Positions 63,843-64,000 of a stretch of DNA of 64,000 nt are shown here, piece after piece. The stretch spans positions 1 through 64,000 of the forward strand of contig JAHBYX010000007.1 in assembly GCA_019635735.1 (NCBI GenBank). The letters run 5' to 3'. Within the stretch, counting starts at the first letter, position 1; every line of letters starts with the position of its first letter. The notes beneath the pieces are model-generated. The model made no database searches. It saw only the letters and a program-made list of their open reading frames with translations, and was not told the DNA's origin. The position numbers and the translations under genes were made by a program. Origin of the DNA: Mesorhizobium sp. (GTDB taxonomy: Bacteria; Pseudomonadota; Alphaproteobacteria; Rhizobiales; Rhizobiaceae).

Positions 63843-64000
63843 ATCTTACCAGTCCCTTTTCGCTGTCGCTCGTGGCGATCACCGCGCTCGCCTTTCTCGG
63901 CCTGCCGATCGGCCACGCGATGATCGCCGGCTCGATCTTCTACCTGTGGCTGGCCGGCCTCGACATGGGCACGGCGGCCGAACAGCTGCTCAACGGCCTA
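63839..64000 (+). CDS. dctM: TRAP transporter large permease (DctM), partial at window end
   Basis: The ATG at 63839 starts a frame open to the last base (54 codons), with MNLTSPFSLSLVAITALAFL and then GLPIGHAMIAGSIFYLWLAGLDMGTAAEQLLNGL, matching the N-terminus of the first DctM (GTPIAHSMIVSAVVYLAIAG and LAAEQIIQGI). The rest lies beyond the window. It completes a second dctPQM operon. Confidence 0.92.
   Translation, partial: MNLTSPFSLSLVAITALAFLGLPIGHAMIAGSIFYLWLAGLDMGTAAEQLLNGL

Overview
The window is GC-rich DNA (roughly 65-68% by eye) from an alphaproteobacterium. The carA, carB, gatB/yqeY-like, dnaG and rpoD genes, two TRAP (dctPQM) operons with twin-arginine binding proteins and several rhizobial-type small secreted proteins suggest the order Hyphomicrobiales (Rhizobiales), close to Phyllobacteriaceae such as Mesorhizobium or Aminobacter. 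The genus is inferred from remembered gene content; no search was run.

Layout. 1-4622: a membrane protein, a lipoprotein and an AT-rich two-gene island (ABC-type ATPase plus DUF4435/TOPRIM protein) that looks like a PARIS anti-phage system, followed by repeat-rich intergenic DNA. 4623-25454: carB and carA lie about 16 kb apart on the same strand. Between them sit an MBOAT/AlgX-type O-acetylation pair whose second gene is frameshifted, two tandem caspase-TPR proteins, a CHASE-PAS-GGDEF-EAL c-di-GMP enzyme, a zinc metallopeptidase and a TadG-like vWA protein. 25737-35833: the yqeY-dnaG-rpoD housekeeping block, in which the yqeY-dnaG interval holds an AbiEii-like nucleotidyltransferase pair, a Na/Pi symporter, an MFS transporter and a BrnT/BrnA module.

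35844-39445: a DUF4160/DUF2442 pair, a DUF4189 secreted protein and ubiTUV (oxygen-independent ubiquinone synthesis) behind an FNR-type box. 39466-41838: divergent citrate-synthase-like genes, one with a MerR-type HTH, flanking an array of short repeats. 41920-47717: GntR regulator, dctPQM, a DapA-family enzyme, a GyrI-like protein and YjbQ. 47786-53285: small regulators, TetR/VOC pair, Uma2, LysE, HlyU, cupin and SDR genes. 52992-60171: ParDE, a DnaQ-CBS-DUF294 fusion, an OmpA-family protein, a YcgN-type cysteine-cluster protein, a second small Cys-paired secreted protein, a SIMPL protein and tRNA-Ile2(CAU). 60299-64000: TetR, a shikimate-dehydrogenase-like gene, a 3' remnant of a dctP gene and a second dctPQM operon cut by the window end.

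The most interesting accessory content is the PARIS-like island, the caspase-TPR tandem, the HTH-citrate synthase with its operator array, the exonuclease-CBS-nucleotidyltransferase fusion, and a UbiU that lacks one expected iron-sulfur cysteine. Most other long open frames are antisense or out-of-frame shadows produced by high GC and are left out.
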